Source of the DNA: Hydractinia symbiolongicarpus
Lineage: Eukaryota; Cnidaria; Hydrozoa; Anthoathecata; Hydractiniidae
Direction of reading: 5' to 3'
Length of the DNA: 64,000 nucleotides
Assembly (NCBI RefSeq): GCF_029227915.1
Contig: NC_079878.1
Coordinates: 27,803,501 to 27,867,500, forward strand
Part shown: piece after piece, positions 63,506 to 64,000 of the stretch
Position numbering within the stretch: position 1 is the first letter of the stretch
Layout: every line of letters starts with the position of its first letter
The notes under the pieces: generated by a model
Told to the model about the DNA's origin: nothing
Database searches by the model: none
The model's input: only the letters and a program-made list of their open reading frames with translations
Made by a program: the position numbers and the translations under genes

Positions 63506-63877
63506 CCTTTTACCAGTGAAACGATTGACTGTGGGACTTAAATGAACTAAATTTGGACTGTGAGCTGATCAATGTGGTGAATGAGACGAATGGAGTCCAA
63601 GAAATAACATTCTTCTTAATTTGACATGATTGCCGCAACTTAGCGATTACACTGGGCGCTGTGGTAGTGCTTCATTTAAAAACTTAGATAAAAAGCTATT
63701 TTTTACTGTGGGACGAAACCTAGCCTTTATCGCGCGCTTAATAAATTGGAACAGTTTCAAAAACTGCATTTCATTGACTTTCTAACAGTATCAATCCGTT
63801 TGAGTTACAACGGTTGCGTCACATATTCGTACCAACATGTATTTAGCGATATTTTTCTGATATTACTAGGTTGCATC
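63506..63877. repeat. Chimeric monomer from an unequal exchange
   Basis: The first half (to about 63690) matches unit 59027 (CCCTTTTACCAGTG, GATGAATGAG-type variants). The second half matches unit 59400 (AAGCTATTTTTTACTG, TAAATTGGAACAG), and the next unit, 63878, matches 59773. One monomer-equivalent has therefore been skipped compared with 59027-59773. The join lies in the shared TTAGATAAA stretch. Confidence 0.8.
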
Positions 63878-64000
63878 GCTCTTAACAGTGAAAAATTGAC
63901 TGTGAGACTTAATTGAACTGATTCTGGACTGTGACCTTATAAATGTGATAAATGAGATAATTGGACTGCAAGGAAAAACGTTCTTCTTAGTCTGACATGA

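Larger units (their letters stand above)
1..64000. repeat. 373-bp satellite DNA array filling the window
   Basis: Every part of the window aligns to one ~373-bp unit, always in the same orientation. Landmarks in order within a unit are GCTTTTAACAGTG (phase point, offset 0), TATAAATGTGATAAATGAG (offset ~62), CCAAGAAATAACATTC (~92), TTGACATGATTG (~117), GCGCTGTGGTAGCGC (~150), a CpG cluster ATCGCGCG (~224), AGTTTCAAAAACT (~248), GGTTGCGTCAC (~308) and CTGATATTACTAGG (~353). I placed 173 unit starts by eye; spacing is mostly 372-373, with recurrent 361, 370, 376, 377 and 382 variants and one 93. No non-satellite spacer was seen. Satellite is certain from the sequence. A heterochromatic or centromeric location is inferred only from array length and organisation. 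I do not recognise the family. Confidence 0.98.
57163..64000. repeat. Right-end mosaic of shuffled monomer types
   Basis: Unit starts: 57163, 57535, 57908, 58281, 58654, 59027, 59400, 59773, 60144, 60516, 60898, 61271, 61644, 62015, 62388, 62761, 63133, 63506, 63878 (partial). Closest partners by shared variants: 57163 with 61644 (GATTCAGGACTG), 58281 with 61271 (ACCATTTACTGTAGG), 58654 with 63133 (GCGCTGCAGTAGCGC), 59027 with 63506, 59400 with 62388, and 59773 with 63878 (GTGAAAAATTGAC). Offsets range from 2988 to 4481 bp, so order is shuffled and not a clean HOR. A t1-t2-t3 trio is at 60144-61270. Confidence 0.88.

Noticed and set aside
1-64000. CRISPR array
   Set aside because: The repeats are long (373 bp) and adjacent, with no unique spacers.
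1-64000. LTR, LINE, SINE or DNA transposon insertions
   Set aside because: I looked for breaks in the 373-bp phase. All length changes are small indels or the one 280-bp deletion. No terminal repeats, poly-A tails or target-site duplications were found.

Overview
The whole 64-kb window is one uninterrupted, head-to-tail satellite DNA array. The unit is about 373 bp. Using the start of the conserved motif GCTTTTAACAGTG as an arbitrary phase point, I placed 173 unit starts by hand. They give 171 roughly full-length monomers (361-382 bp, mostly 372-373), one 93-bp deletion monomer, and a final partial monomer from 63878. All units have the same orientation. I found no inversion, no mobile element, no unique spacer, and no rRNA, tRNA or CRISPR structure. 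The DNA is AT-rich by eye; I did not count it. No protein-coding gene is supported: the short open frames recur once per unit at a fixed phase and are products of the repeat. A long homogeneous satellite with higher-order structure points to a eukaryotic nuclear genome, most likely (peri)centromeric or other constitutive heterochromatin. I do not recognise the family and cannot name the organism. Layout: 1-6061 holds monomers with segmental duplications and a 93-bp deletion monomer. 6062-10534 is a 3-mer higher-order repeat (HOR, 1119 bp). 11279-14268 is a 4-mer HOR of 1495 bp in two copies. 14269-18739 has mixed order. 18740-27265 carries a 361-bp subtype, a 4.44-kb offset duplication and a 6-mer HOR of 2230 bp. 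About 30385-37070 is a 6-mer HOR of 2256 bp in three copies, tagged by a 9-bp insertion. 37015-44486 contains a recurring three-monomer module (t1-t2-t3). 44487-47843 is an island of monomers like those of the left third, including a 746-bp dimer duplication. 47976-49467 is a second, unrelated 746-bp dimer duplication. 49708-54480 is a 4-mer HOR of 1491 bp. 54554-64000 is a mosaic of the same subtypes. Internal structure: each monomer carries several short inverted repeats, a 9-bp internal tandem repeat and a small CpG cluster. Many of the diagnostic differences between subtypes are CG versus TG/CA. Two broad states of the second half of the monomer are mixed along the array: one reads CCAATCCTAGACC with TTAATAAATAGG, the other ACAAATCCTAGCCG with TGAAGAAATAGAG. 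The picture is of local amplification at several period lengths, unequal exchange and patchy conversion, with no gene-level function visible.
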